This document shows, piece by piece, positions 50,987 through 61,164 of a DNA stretch of 64,000 bases. Position 1 is the stretch's first letter; the number at the start of each line of letters is the position of its first letter. This DNA is from an uncultured Flammeovirgaceae bacterium (lineage in GTDB: Bacteria; Bacteroidota; Bacteroidia; Cytophagales; Cyclobacteriaceae). Made by a program: the position numbers and the translations under genes. The stretch covers positions 1-64,000 of the forward strand of contig CAJWQD010000004.1 in NCBI GenBank assembly GCA_913045135.1, in the 5' to 3' direction. A model generated the notes under the pieces. It saw only the letters and a program-made list of their open reading frames with translations, was not told the origin of the DNA and made no database searches.

Positions 50987-51316
50987 ATGAAGTTACCCTC
51001 TTTTGTTAAATTGCCCGGACATAAAAAATTTAACATCACTCCGCGCTACTATGATCCCATAAAAGAAGAAATAGTGGAGCGGACAGAGATGATTAGAAGA
51101 GAGATGTCAGGAGAAGAAGATTTTGGGTTAGGTGCGCACAAAATTACGTTTGATCGAAGATCCAGTCAGGGACCTAATACTTCAGGATTACAAATAGTGA
51201 TCGCTCTTGGTTTAAGCTTGGGTTTAATAGGTTGGCTTTATTTTGGAAATTCTATTTTACATCTCCTCTGGCTTATTATTCCCCTCTTTTTAATTTTTAA
51301 GTTTAAAAAAAAGTAA
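50987..51316 (+). CDS. Hypothetical small membrane protein encoded upstream of mutL
   Basis: 109-aa ORF with C-terminal hydrophobic segment (IVIALGLSLGLIGWLYFGNSILHLLWLIIPLFLIF); co-directional with mutL, 10-nt gap. Confidence 0.7.
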   Translation: MKLPSFVKLPGHKKFNITPRYYDPIKEEIVERTEMIRREMSGEEDFGLGAHKITFDRRSSQGPNTSGLQIVIALGLSLGLIGWLYFGNSILHLLWLIIPLFLIFKFKKK

Positions 51317-51326
51317 ATAAGCGCTA

Positions 51327-53150
51327 ATGCAAGACATCATTAATATACTTCCCGATCACATTGCGAATCAAATTGCCGCTGGTGAAGTCGTTCAAAGGCC
51401 AGCCTCAGCCTTAAAAGAACTCCTAGAAAATAGTATTGATGCTGGTGCTCAAGAAATTCAGGTATATGTAAAAGAGGCTGGTAAGACTCTCATTCAAGTG
51501 GTAGATGACGGTAGAGCTATGTCTGAAAAAGACGCCATCCTGTGTTTCGAAAGGCATGCAACTTCCAAAATAAAAGATGCCAAAGATTTATTTATGCTAA
51601 AATCAATGGGGTTTCGAGGGGAAGCCCTTGCCTCGATTGCCGCGGTTGCGCAGGTAGAGTTAAAAACAAAGCCTAGTGAACTTGAGCTAGGGGTTTTAAT
51701 CAATGTTGAAGCAAGTGATATTCGTAAAAAAGAGGCCATTACCATGCAAAATGGGACTAGCTTGTCCGTTAAAAATCTTTTTTTTAATATTCCTGCTCGA
51801 AGAAATTTTTTAAAAAGTAATCCTGTTGAGTTTCGACATATTCACGATGAATTTCAAAGAATTTCCATTGGTCATGCCGGTATTAAATTTTCATTATATC
51901 ACAATGACGAAGAAGTTTACAACTTAGATGACGATAAATTAAGTAAACGCATCGTACAAATTTTTGGAAAAAACTATCAACAGCAACTTATCCCATGTAA
52001 AGAAGAAACAACATCAGTCAAAGTGAAAGGCTATATTGGTAAACCTACTTTTGCAAAAAAAACCAGAGGAGAGCAATTTTTTTTTGTAAATAATCGATTC
52101 ATTAAAAATCATTACCATCATCATGCAGTATTAAAAGCATTCGACGGACTATTAAAACCGGAATCACATCCTTTTTATGTACTATTCATCGAAATTGATC
52201 CTAAAGAAGTAGATGTAAATGTGCATCCGACCAAAACAGAGGTTAAATTCACCGATGATCGCTTGCTTTATGGTGTAATTGTCGCTGCCGTGCGCCATGC
52301 CTTGGCTGCTTCAAATATCATACCCTCAATAGACTTCGAAACTGATGTTAATTTTACTTTGATTCCCCCACGAATAAATGATTATCGGCTATCTGACTCA
52401 GATAAAAAATATACGGAGTTCAGAAATATTCCAAGCTCTAGTAGTTCGTCAAAAAACTGGGAATTATTATACAAAAATGCTCATAATGAAGAGCTGAAAA
52501 GCAGAGAACAAGCTATAAATGAACTTCAAAAGCAGGATCGAATTCTTCTGAACAGTGATGCTCATTCTGGTCTTCAAAAAAGTTTACCCAATCCTCAAAC
52601 CCTCTGTATCCATAACCGCTTCCTCTTGCGTCAAGTGAAAAGTGGCATGGTACTAATTGATCAGAGTGCGGCACATGAGAGAATTCTGTATGAACGATAT
52701 CTTGAAAATTTTTCCCATAACAAAGGTGTTTCACAGTCTTGCTTATTCCCCAATCAACTTTCTCTCAATCCTGCAGATTTCGATCTGATTTTTTCAATGA
52801 AGAATGAAATTCAAATGCTCGGTTTTGAATTTGAACCTTTTGGTAAAAACTGTATTGTCATCAATGGTGTCCCTCCTGAAATTGGTAAACTATCTGAAAA
52901 AGATCTTTTTGAAGATTTAATAGAACAATTTAAGATGAATCAATCAGAAATCACTCTCAATAAAACCGAAAATCTAGCACGCTCTATGGCGAAGCGTACC
53001 GCTGTAAAAATCAGTGAAAAATTAAGCTCAGAAGAAATTTCCAAAATTTTTGACTTATTGTTTGCCTGCAAACAACCCAATTATACTCCAGATGGTCAGG
53101 CAACTTTTGTAGTTTTAAGTATAGATAAAATTAGAGCACTTTTCAATTAA
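51327..53150 (+). CDS. mutL: DNA mismatch repair protein MutL
   Basis: IANQIAAGEVVQRPASALKELLENSIDAGA, FRGEALASIAAVAQ, HPTKTEVKF, QSAAHERILYERY. Confidence 0.98.
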   Translation: MQDIINILPDHIANQIAAGEVVQRPASALKELLENSIDAGAQEIQVYVKEAGKTLIQVVDDGRAMSEKDAILCFERHATSKIKDAKDLFMLKSMGFRGEALASIAAVAQVELKTKPSELELGVLINVEASDIRKKEAITMQNGTSLSVKNLFFNIPARRNFLKSNPVEFRHIHDEFQRISIGHAGIKFSLYHNDEEVYNLDDDKLSKRIVQIFGKNYQQQLIPCKEETTSVKVKGYIGKPTFAKKTRGEQFFFVNNRFIKNHYHHHAVLKAFDGLLKPESHPFYVLFIEIDPKEVDVNVHPTKTEVKFTDDRLLYGVIVAAVRHALAASNIIPSIDFETDVNFTLIPPRINDYRLSDSDKKYTEFRNIPSSSSSSKNWELLYKNAHNEELKSREQAINELQKQDRILLNSDAHSGLQKSLPNPQTLCIHNRFLLRQVKSGMVLIDQSAAHERILYERYLENFSHNKGVSQSCLFPNQLSLNPADFDLIFSMKNEIQMLGFEFEPFGKNCIVINGVPPEIGKLSEKDLFEDLIEQFKMNQSEITLNKTENLARSMAKRTAVKISEKLSSEEISKIFDLLFACKQPNYTPDGQATFVVLSIDKIRALFN

Positions 53151-53155
53151 TACAC

Positions 53156-53956
53156 ATGTTTGGAAGATTAACCCCTACGGTCAAGTATATTTTAGTTATT
53201 AATGCGGGCATCTTTGTTTTGCAATCTTTATTGAACCTTCCATTATCCTATTGGTTGGGATTACGTGTGATTTTTTCTGACCACTTCGCTTTGCATCAAT
53301 TTATCACCTATATGTGGATTCATGCCAACTTCAGCCATCTATTAGGCAATATGTTTGCTGTTTTTGTTTTTGGACCACTGCTTGAACAAACGTTTGGACA
53401 AAAAAATTTCCTCATTTTTTATTTGGCCTGTGGTATTGGAGCGGGTATTCTCTTTGGTGCTGCCAATTTTGTTGAACAACATCAATTAAAAACAGACACG
53501 GAAAGGTATTTGGCCAATCCAAATCCCGATGCCTTTAGCTTGTATATAGCTGAATACAAGTCTCGTCAATTCAACCTGCAAAATTTGGCTAAGCTCGCAG
53601 ATGGATATTATGAAAATCCACAAGATCTTTATTATAGAAATCAAACCAAGAGCGCAGTATCGCAAATATTTAATCTTAAAACAAATATTCCAATGGTTGG
53701 TGCCTCAGGAGCGATTTATGGAATACTGATGGCCTTTGCAATGCTATTTCCAAACTTGGAACTCATACTTTTATTTCCACCTATACCTATTCGAGCGAAA
53801 TATTTGGTTTTCATTTATGGGGCCATAGAACTTTACTCAGAATTAAATCGTTCAGAAGATGATAATGTCGCACATTTAGCTCATTTAAGTGGTATGCTGA
53901 TTGCCTTCATCCTTGTTCGAATTTGGACCAATAACAAAACCATTAAACCCTATTGA
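53156..53956 (+). CDS. Rhomboid-family intramembrane serine protease
   Basis: HANFSHLLGNMFAVFVFGPLLEQTFG, GASGAIYGILMAF (Ser), NVAHLAHLSGMLIAF (His). Confidence 0.95.
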   Translation: MFGRLTPTVKYILVINAGIFVLQSLLNLPLSYWLGLRVIFSDHFALHQFITYMWIHANFSHLLGNMFAVFVFGPLLEQTFGQKNFLIFYLACGIGAGILFGAANFVEQHQLKTDTERYLANPNPDAFSLYIAEYKSRQFNLQNLAKLADGYYENPQDLYYRNQTKSAVSQIFNLKTNIPMVGASGAIYGILMAFAMLFPNLELILLFPPIPIRAKYLVFIYGAIELYSELNRSEDDNVAHLAHLSGMLIAFILVRIWTNNKTIKPY

Positions 53957-54885
53957 TTATGTATGCAAGTGAAAATCTACTTGATGAATTCAAAAATGCT
54001 TGGAATAAGCCAAACAATGCTATTGCACAAATAATAATCATCAACACTATAGTTTTCTTGGTAATGCTGACTTTAAGCATATTCTTGAAACTAAGTGGTG
54101 AAGCTGAAATCTACAGGTCTATTCAGGAATTATTGATGCTACCCTCGGATCTCAGGTTATTTTTATTTCAACCATGGTCGATCATAACTTATTTCTTTTT
54201 ACACGCTGATTTATTTCATATTTTATTCAATATGCTAGTACTATATTGGTTTGGAAAACTAATTGTTGAGTATTTAGGCAGCGACAAAGTGATTTCCCTT
54301 TATGTGCTCGGAGGACTTGCTGGTGGATTGCTTTATTTGATTATATATAATACTCTCCCCTTTTATGAAAGTCAGCAAATTTCTAGAATGCTGGGTGCTT
54401 CCGCCGGAGTGTATGCCGTTATTACGGCCGCGGCAACCTTACTACCTAATTATACCTTCCATTTGCTTTTGATTGGACCGGTAAAAATTAAATATATTGC
54501 CCTTTTTTATATTGTTTTATCTTTTTCTCAAACTGTAGGTGCAAATGCAGGTGGCGAATGGGCACATTTGGCTGGAGCTGCTATAGGCTATATCTACATT
54601 AGGCGAATACAAAAAGGTCAAGATCTTGGTCATTGGATCCCTCAAATTATTAGCTTTTTCAAAAGTTTTGTCAATCAGCCTTCAAAAATTAAAGTTACCC
54701 ACAGAAGTAGACCTAAAAAAAAGACCAAAGCAGCTACTAAAGAAAATCACCCAACATGGTCCCCAAGCAACCTAAGTTCAGAACAAGACGAAATAGACAC
54801 AATTTTAGATAAAATATCACAAAAAGGCTACGAGAGCCTGACCAAGGAAGAAAAACAAAAGCTTTTTAACGCCAGTAAAAAATAA
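53953..54885 (+). CDS. Rhomboid-family intramembrane serine protease (second, tandem)
   Basis: HADLFHILFNMLVLYWFGKL, GASAGVYAVITAAA (Ser), WAHLAGAAIGYIYIRRI (His); overlaps preceding gene by 4 nt; soluble basic C-terminal tail. Confidence 0.93.
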   Translation: MIMYASENLLDEFKNAWNKPNNAIAQIIIINTIVFLVMLTLSIFLKLSGEAEIYRSIQELLMLPSDLRLFLFQPWSIITYFFLHADLFHILFNMLVLYWFGKLIVEYLGSDKVISLYVLGGLAGGLLYLIIYNTLPFYESQQISRMLGASAGVYAVITAAATLLPNYTFHLLLIGPVKIKYIALFYIVLSFSQTVGANAGGEWAHLAGAAIGYIYIRRIQKGQDLGHWIPQIISFFKSFVNQPSKIKVTHRSRPKKKTKAATKENHPTWSPSNLSSEQDEIDTILDKISQKGYESLTKEEKQKLFNASKK

Positions 54886-54887
54886 AA

Positions 54888-55919
54888 TTAATTTTTGTTG
54901 GCTAACTGTCCACAGGCAGCATCAATATCCTTACCCCTGCTCCTTCTCACATTTACTATAAGTTTCTTTGACTTCAAAAAATTTGCAAATTCATCCAATT
55001 TATCTTTAGTCGTATTTTGATATTGAGCTTCAGTGATTTGATTGTATTCAATAATGTTAATTTTGGAGGGAATAGATTTAGCAAAATGCCATAACTCCTC
55101 AGCATCATTGAGACTATCATTAAAATTATCGAAAACAATGTATTCAAAAGTAATTCGATTTCCTGTTTGCTGATAAAAATAAAGCAAAGCCTCCTTCAAT
55201 ACTTCCAACGTATTGGTTTCATTAATAGGCATTATTTGATTTCGCTTCAAATCATTGGCCGCATGCAAAGACAAAGCTAGGTTGAATTTGACTTGATCGT
55301 CAGCAAGCTTGATAATCATCTTTGCAATACCTGCTGTAGAAACCGTGATCCGCTTTGGAGACATATTAAGCCCATCTGATGCAGTAATCCTCTCAATCCC
55401 TGTCAAAACATTGTTATAGTTGAGCAAAGGCTCACCCATCCCCATAAAAACAATATTGCTTAGCGGTAAATCAAAATACTTTCGGGCTTGCTTGTCTATT
55501 TCAACTACTTGATCATAAATTTCTGCTGAATCTAAATTTCGTTTTCGATCCATGTAACCAGTAGCACAAAATTTACAACTGAGTGAACATCCTACTTGAG
55601 AAGAAATACAGGCGGTCATGCGATCCTCTGCCGGTATCAAAACCCCTTCTACCAAAGTTTTATCATGAAGAGCGAAGGCAAGTTTTATGGTTCCGTCATT
55701 CGACTTTTGATCTGCCCGCACGGTGATAGGAAAAATATCAAAATCTTCAGCTAATTGTGTACGCATCAATAGGGAAAGATTGGACATTTCAGCAAAAGTA
55801 TGTGCCGACTTAACCCATAACCATTCCCAAATTTGTTTCGCACGAAATATCGGTAATCTTTTTTTCAATACGTATTCTTTCAATTCGTTCAGTCCTAATT
55901 TTCGGATGTCATTTTTCAT
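54888..55919 (-). CDS. rlmN: 23S rRNA (adenine-2503-C2)-methyltransferase
   Basis: SSQVGCSLSCKFCATGYMDRKRNL radical-SAM CxxxCxxC, FMGMGEPLLNYNNV, RRSRGKDIDAACGQL. Confidence 0.98.
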   Translation of the reverse strand: MKNDIRKLGLNELKEYVLKKRLPIFRAKQIWEWLWVKSAHTFAEMSNLSLLMRTQLAEDFDIFPITVRADQKSNDGTIKLAFALHDKTLVEGVLIPAEDRMTACISSQVGCSLSCKFCATGYMDRKRNLDSAEIYDQVVEIDKQARKYFDLPLSNIVFMGMGEPLLNYNNVLTGIERITASDGLNMSPKRITVSTAGIAKMIIKLADDQVKFNLALSLHAANDLKRNQIMPINETNTLEVLKEALLYFYQQTGNRITFEYIVFDNFNDSLNDAEELWHFAKSIPSKINIIEYNQITEAQYQNTTKDKLDEFANFLKSKKLIVNVRRSRGKDIDAACGQLANKN

Positions 55920-56657
55920 CTTGGCGAAGTTAGAGGAATATATTATACTTCTACTTATGAAGTGCGGATCTCGTGAATCAGTCCCCCGGAAGCTGAGAGA
56001 ATCATTAACATTAATTTAAATTGACCAATGATATCGGTAGCAAATATTTCATATTAATTATTCATGTCTAGGTGATTTTTTGTATTATTCAATAGCATAG
56101 CCCTACAATCGGATATTCTTATTTCTTCAGGATAATTATTAATAGGAGCATAATATTTTTTTGCTTTTCAACCCCTTTTTAAAAAATATTTAATCCGTGA
56201 GGCTTATTAAACCTAAAGTAAATCATTAAAATACTATTACATCATCGAATTACTAAAGGTCAAAACCATGACAATTAAATATACTTATATTATACTGTTT
56301 TATTGAGTTTTCCAACGAAGTAAGGAAAGTAAATTGGAAATAAAAACTGCAAATAACCTTTCATAAAAAAATGAGTACGGTTCAACAATTAACTTCAGTT
56401 CAAAAAAAATTAACATATCAACCAATCCAATAGAAAAAATTTTAAAGTAAAATTGACCAACTAATAATTTTACTAAAATAAAAGTAATATATCTGTTAAA
56501 ATTCGTTTTAAGATCGCCTTATTATTATATGAACCCCCAGAGTTTATCTTTTCGCTCGGCCTCAATATTTTTTCTCAAATATGTACAACCCTTTTTATAT
56601 CGGTATCCAATCATAAATTAATTTTTTATTGCTCTAGTTTTCGATAGATTAGCTAGC

Positions 56658-57152
56658 ATGAATTCAATCATAAATGGAATCCAATCTTTAAGTCGCTTCC
56701 TTGGAAAAACTATCTCTTGGAGCTCAATCATTTTGATATTTATTATTATCTCGGATGTATTTTTTCGCTATGTTTTTAGTTTAACTTCTGCAGCAACTTA
56801 TGAAATAGAATGGCATCTATTTGGCCTTATGTTTCTATTGGGTGCTGCTTGGACACTAGATCAAGATAAACATATCCGTGTAGATCTCTTCTATCAACGC
56901 TTTAGCCCAAAAACTAAGGCCTTAATCAATCTTATTGGCACATTGATTTTCCTAATCCCTTTTTGTTGGATCACGCTGATTACGAGCATCGATTTTGTCC
57001 AAAGTTCATTTTTGCTCGATGAAACAAGCCCTGATCCTGGTGGATTACCCGCTCGATATCTAATTAAATTAGCCATACCCATAGGTTTTGGTCTATTGAT
57101 GCTTCAAGGTATCGTAGTCATTATCAATTCAATAAAAACACTGCTTAAATAA
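56658..57152 (+). CDS. TRAP transporter small permease (DctQ)
   Basis: 164 aa, four TM helices, FFRYVFSLTSAATYEIEWHLFGLMFLLGAAWTLDQDKHIRVDLFYQRFSP; upstream of DctM. Confidence 0.92.
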   Translation: MNSIINGIQSLSRFLGKTISWSSIILIFIIISDVFFRYVFSLTSAATYEIEWHLFGLMFLLGAAWTLDQDKHIRVDLFYQRFSPKTKALINLIGTLIFLIPFCWITLITSIDFVQSSFLLDETSPDPGGLPARYLIKLAIPIGFGLLMLQGIVVIINSIKTLLK

Positions 57153-58453
57153 TGTACGAATACCTCCCCATTATTTTTTTTATAACTGCTTTTTTATTAA
57201 TCCTTACGGGCTATCCTGTCGCTTTTACTTTAGGAGGTATCGCCGTAATTGTTGGGATTTGGGTATTTGATATTGATTTTTTCTATCTTCTCTCATTAAG
57301 AATTTTTGGTATCATGCAAAATTTTGTCCTTTTAGGGGTTCCCCTATTTGTTTTCATGGGTATGATGTTAGAAAAATCAGGCATTGCTGAAAAACTATTG
57401 GAGACTATGGCCTTATTATTTGGTAAATTTAAAGGGGGGCTTGCACTATCTGTGATTGTAGTAGGAGCCTTGCTTGCAGCATCTACAGGTATCGTTGGGG
57501 CAACGGTAGTCACTATGGGATTGATCAGCCTTCCCACCATGCTTAAACGTGGCTATACACCCACCCTTGCAATGGGAACGATCGCAGCTTCAGGTACTTT
57601 GGGACAAATCATTCCTCCCTCCGTGGTGTTAGTATTATTGGCTAGTGTATTGAATGTTTCTGTTGGGGATTTATTTCTTGCTGCAATCGTACCTGGTTTC
57701 TCCCTTATTATTATGTATATGATTTATGTAATTACCTTTGCTTACATTTACCCAAAGCAGGCACCGGCGATGCCCTCTGAAGAAATTATTCATTTCCGAA
57801 ATAAGGGATTCTCTAAAGAAATAATTCAATCTTTTTTATTGCCCTTACTCTTGGTTGTACTGGTATTGGGAACTATTATTGGAGGTATCGCTTCCCCAAC
57901 AGAGGCGGCCGGAGTTGGAGCGATGGGTGTATTACTACTCACAGCCTATAAAGGAAAACTTAATAAGAAAATTCTTACTTCAGTTACAAAAGAAACACTC
58001 ATACTAACTTCAATGGTTTTCATGATTCTCATTGGAGCGACCGCCTTTTCACTAGTCTTTAGAGGGCTTCAGGGGGACAAGCTTTTTTTAGAGATAATCA
58101 CAAAATCTAATTTGGGCCCAAATGGGTTTTTAATTTTGGTCATGATAATAGTTTTTATTGCAGGATTTTTTATCGACTTCATCGAAATCATATTCATTGT
58201 CGTTCCGATCGTTGCCCCCGTATTTATCAGTATGGGTGTAGATTTGGTGTGGGTAGGTATATTATTGGCCATCAACCTCCAAACCTCCTTTTTAACTCCT
58301 CCTTTTGGGTTTGCCCTCTTCTACCTCAAAGGCGTCGCCCCTCCCGAAATAAAAACTAAACAACTATACATAGGAGTCCTACCATTTGTAGTGATTCAAA
58401 TTATCTTTCTAGGCCTCTTGATTCTTTTCCCACAATTATTAAAAATCTTTTAA
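57152..58453 (+). CDS. TRAP transporter large permease (DctM)
   Basis: VPLFVFMGMMLEKSGIAEKLLE, GATVVTMGLISLPTMLKRGYTPTLAMGTIAASGTLGQIIPPSVVLVLLAS, SPTEAAGVGAMG. Confidence 0.95.
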   Translation: MYEYLPIIFFITAFLLILTGYPVAFTLGGIAVIVGIWVFDIDFFYLLSLRIFGIMQNFVLLGVPLFVFMGMMLEKSGIAEKLLETMALLFGKFKGGLALSVIVVGALLAASTGIVGATVVTMGLISLPTMLKRGYTPTLAMGTIAASGTLGQIIPPSVVLVLLASVLNVSVGDLFLAAIVPGFSLIIMYMIYVITFAYIYPKQAPAMPSEEIIHFRNKGFSKEIIQSFLLPLLLVVLVLGTIIGGIASPTEAAGVGAMGVLLLTAYKGKLNKKILTSVTKETLILTSMVFMILIGATAFSLVFRGLQGDKLFLEIITKSNLGPNGFLILVMIIVFIAGFFIDFIEIIFIVVPIVAPVFISMGVDLVWVGILLAINLQTSFLTPPFGFALFYLKGVAPPEIKTKQLYIGVLPFVVIQIIFLGLLILFPQLLKIF

Positions 58454-58644
58454 GGAAGATGCAAGGTATCCTTATTTAGATATATAACATTGGCTTTCAC
58501 AAATAGCACTTTAATTTTTCGAAAAAGGACTTACGTTCTAGATACCATCTTCATTGGTGACCCAGCTATTGATTCAATTCTGGGGCCTAATGATTCCGGG
58601 TATTTTAAATAATTATCTCGGAATGAAGGAGCTCTATGGGTAAA

Positions 58645-58680
58645 TAAAAAAAGCGGATATCACCCTTAGGTAATATCTGC
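58645..58680 (-). terminator. Rho-independent-like terminator for the tRNA transcript
   Basis: Minus strand GCAGATATtACCtaagGGTgATATCCGC hairpin followed by TTTTTTTAT, directly downstream of the tRNA 3' end. Confidence 0.65.
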
Positions 58681-58692
58681 TTCTCCTGTTCT

Positions 58693-58770
58693 TGGTCGGG
58701 ATGACTGGATTCGAACCAGCGGCCCCCACTACCCTAAAGTGGTGCGCTAACCGGACTGCGCCACATCCCG
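58693..58770 (-). tRNA. tRNA-Pro (anticodon AGG), CCA encoded
   Basis: Minus strand CGGGATG TG GCGC AGTCCGGTTA GCGC A CCACT TTAGGGT AGTGG GGGCC GCTGG TTCGAAT CCAGT CATCCCG A CCA folds into a full cloverleaf with a 7-bp acceptor stem. Confidence 0.95.
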
Positions 58771-58856
58771 AAAAACAACTAATAATAACAGCCACAAACT
58801 TATTTCAATAATGGGACTATAAAAAGGACTCCCCTTTAAAATCGAATGATTTATCC

Positions 58857-60254
58857 TTACTCTTTACGGACAAATACTTTATCCTTTATTGAGAGGGCTG
58901 CCCTACCTTCGATCTGGAATATAAATTGGATCTCATCTTCATTCATTCCCTTAGAATAAGGGGTGAATGTATTCAAATTTAAATCCAGAGCTATTTTTTT
59001 CGATAAGGGAGATTTATTCAATCCCTGAACAATGCGGTCATCTAGCGAATAGAGAAAAGGACTCATATTATAGCTTGATTGACTAACTACATATTTTTCA
59101 ATAGCCCGATGCATTGCCCATTCTGTAATCTTTCCCCATCCTTCCATTTTGGGTAATTCATAGTCAAAAGCTGAAAATCGCATCACCAAATCTTCATCAA
59201 TACTCGGCACTACAAACAAAGAAACAATTCCATTGATATCCCCCGTCATCGTTAAATTCCATTTCAAAAATCCCCTATGAGAGCTGATCTCCACCCTATT
59301 TACTTTTGCAGCAATGCCTTCCAAATTGAACTCCTTCCCTACCAAGAGCGAATCCATCGCCTGCTCCATTTTCAGAAAGGATAACCGGAGTTCAACAAAA
59401 GAACTGATCAGTCTATGCCTAGACAAGGGATTGGTCCTGAGTGGTAAAACTTCCACCAATTGATGGCTGTTTTGCACATCGTTAATTCGTAGTATCGATT
59501 GATGCTCAAGTTGGAAAAATAAGGTATCGTTAATTTCGACCTTAACAAAATCACCTCTTAAACTGATGGCCTCATTGGTAAAATAAAAAGGCAGGGCCGT
59601 TGCTGATACCTTCAATGGTTTTTGGATCAATCGATACAGCCTTTCTACTGCTACTCTTAAATTTATTTGGTCTTGAAGGATGATATTGATGGTTTTTTCT
59701 AAGGGCCTTTCATGTGTTTGAATCTCTTTTTTTATCTGTTCTGCCAAATTAATTTTCAAGCCCAAAACTTTAAAATTAGGCGGTTCATTCCATGTAATCG
59801 TCTCCCATCTTGAGTCAATTTCTAGATCCCATCGTTCATCGATATTTAACCCCAAAGACAGTTCAGCTTTAGCTTGAAATTTGATAGGCTTTGCTGCATT
59901 ACTGATCGTTACGCCCAATAGTCGAGATTTGATAATAGCCGAAATATTTAAGGGTAAAGCCAAATGAAGACGCCCTTGGTAATATTCAATATCAATGCGC
60001 TCCTCGCGCTTAATTTTTAAAAATAAGCTGTCCTTTTTTTTATTCAAAGCAAACCCTCCATCGAATAATTGTTGGCCCAAAATTTTATTAATCCCTTCTT
60101 CTAGCTCAGCGATCGGTAACTTAATGAGTACATTGGTAAAAGAGGCTGGCACCGGTATGATCGCCCCTATTCTATCATCATTGCCTTGACAACTTATCAA
60201 AAATATCAGGGCAATCATTATCGATAAGCGAAAGTATAAGCCTAACTTTATCAT
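58857..60254 (-). CDS. DUF4403-family lipoprotein
   Basis: Lipobox FLISCQGN, ~465-aa beta-rich repeat architecture typical of DUF4403 (PIKFQAKAELSLGLNIDERWDLEIDSRWETITWNEPP). Family assignment from recall. Confidence 0.7.
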   Translation of the reverse strand: MIKLGLYFRLSIMIALIFLISCQGNDDRIGAIIPVPASFTNVLIKLPIAELEEGINKILGQQLFDGGFALNKKKDSLFLKIKREERIDIEYYQGRLHLALPLNISAIIKSRLLGVTISNAAKPIKFQAKAELSLGLNIDERWDLEIDSRWETITWNEPPNFKVLGLKINLAEQIKKEIQTHERPLEKTINIILQDQINLRVAVERLYRLIQKPLKVSATALPFYFTNEAISLRGDFVKVEINDTLFFQLEHQSILRINDVQNSHQLVEVLPLRTNPLSRHRLISSFVELRLSFLKMEQAMDSLLVGKEFNLEGIAAKVNRVEISSHRGFLKWNLTMTGDINGIVSLFVVPSIDEDLVMRFSAFDYELPKMEGWGKITEWAMHRAIEKYVVSQSSYNMSPFLYSLDDRIVQGLNKSPLSKKIALDLNLNTFTPYSKGMNEDEIQFIFQIEGRAALSIKDKVFVRKE

Positions 60255-60289
60255 ATATGTAAAATATAATATAATCTCTATTTTTTGAG

Positions 60290-61153
60290 GTGACGCTTAT
60301 TTATCTGCCTTCCATTTCTATGAAATATCAACCCTCTTCTTTTAATCGCATTTCAAACTTAAGTCCAAGCCTTACTCAAATCATAAAAAATTGGGGCCTT
60401 TTGGGTATTTTATTGTTCTTCGTTTGGTCTTGTGAAAATAAGGCCTCCTCATCTCAAAAAAAAACACCTATACACAAAGGCCAAGAAATAATTGATCAAG
60501 CAATCATAGCACATGGGCAACATCTTTTTGAGAATGCCACCTTGTCTTTTTTATTCAGAGATAAAAAATACAGTGCAAAGCGATCAGCCACCGCATACAT
60601 TTATACAAGATCTTTTAAAGACAGTTCTGCACTCATAGAGGATATGTTGATCAATAGTACACATTTTTCTCGAAAAAAAAATGGCGCCTCGATAGAAGTT
60701 TCAAAAGACTGGGCCGGAAAATACAGTAGATCTATAAATTCTGTGCTTTATTTTTTTCAACTCCCCTACCTGTTAAACGATCCTGCTGTTAAAAAAATAG
60801 ATCAGGGAATAAAACAGATCAAAGGTGAGAACTATTATGAAATTAAGATCTCTTTTCAAATAGAAAATGGGGGTGAGGATTTTGAAGATGAATATCTCTA
60901 TTGGATCGATGTGAACACTTTTGAAATTGATTATTTGGCCTATAATTATGTTACCGATGGTGGCGGAGTTCGATTTAGATCTGCCATTAATAAGCGAAGA
61001 GTGAATGGCCTACTGGTTCAAGATTATATCAACTATGCCCCGTTGAATAAAAAAATACCTCTGTCCAACTTAATAACTGAATTTGAAAAGGGCACTTTGG
61101 TAGAGCTTTCTCGTATTATCAATTCCGACATAACCCTTCTCCCAAATAATTAA
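60290..61153 (+). CDS. Conserved Bacteroidota lipoprotein (DUF6503-like)
   Basis: FVWSCENKASSSQ signal/lipobox; GQEIIDQAIIAHGQHLFENATLSFLFRDKKYSAKR; YWIDVNTFEIDYLAYNY. True start may be MKYQPSSF. Confidence 0.65.
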   Translation: MTLIYLPSISMKYQPSSFNRISNLSPSLTQIIKNWGLLGILLFFVWSCENKASSSQKKTPIHKGQEIIDQAIIAHGQHLFENATLSFLFRDKKYSAKRSATAYIYTRSFKDSSALIEDMLINSTHFSRKKNGASIEVSKDWAGKYSRSINSVLYFFQLPYLLNDPAVKKIDQGIKQIKGENYYEIKISFQIENGGEDFEDEYLYWIDVNTFEIDYLAYNYVTDGGGVRFRSAINKRRVNGLLVQDYINYAPLNKKIPLSNLITEFEKGTLVELSRIINSDITLLPNN

Positions 61154-61164
61154 TTTTAAGCCTC

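Noticed and set aside
58454-58612. In-frame open stretch of 52 codons after the dctM stop (...YVLDTIFIGDPAIDSILGPNDSGYFK*)
   Set aside because: The dctM product ends at a normal position, and an open stretch this long is plausible by chance in AT-rich DNA. No readthrough signal seen.
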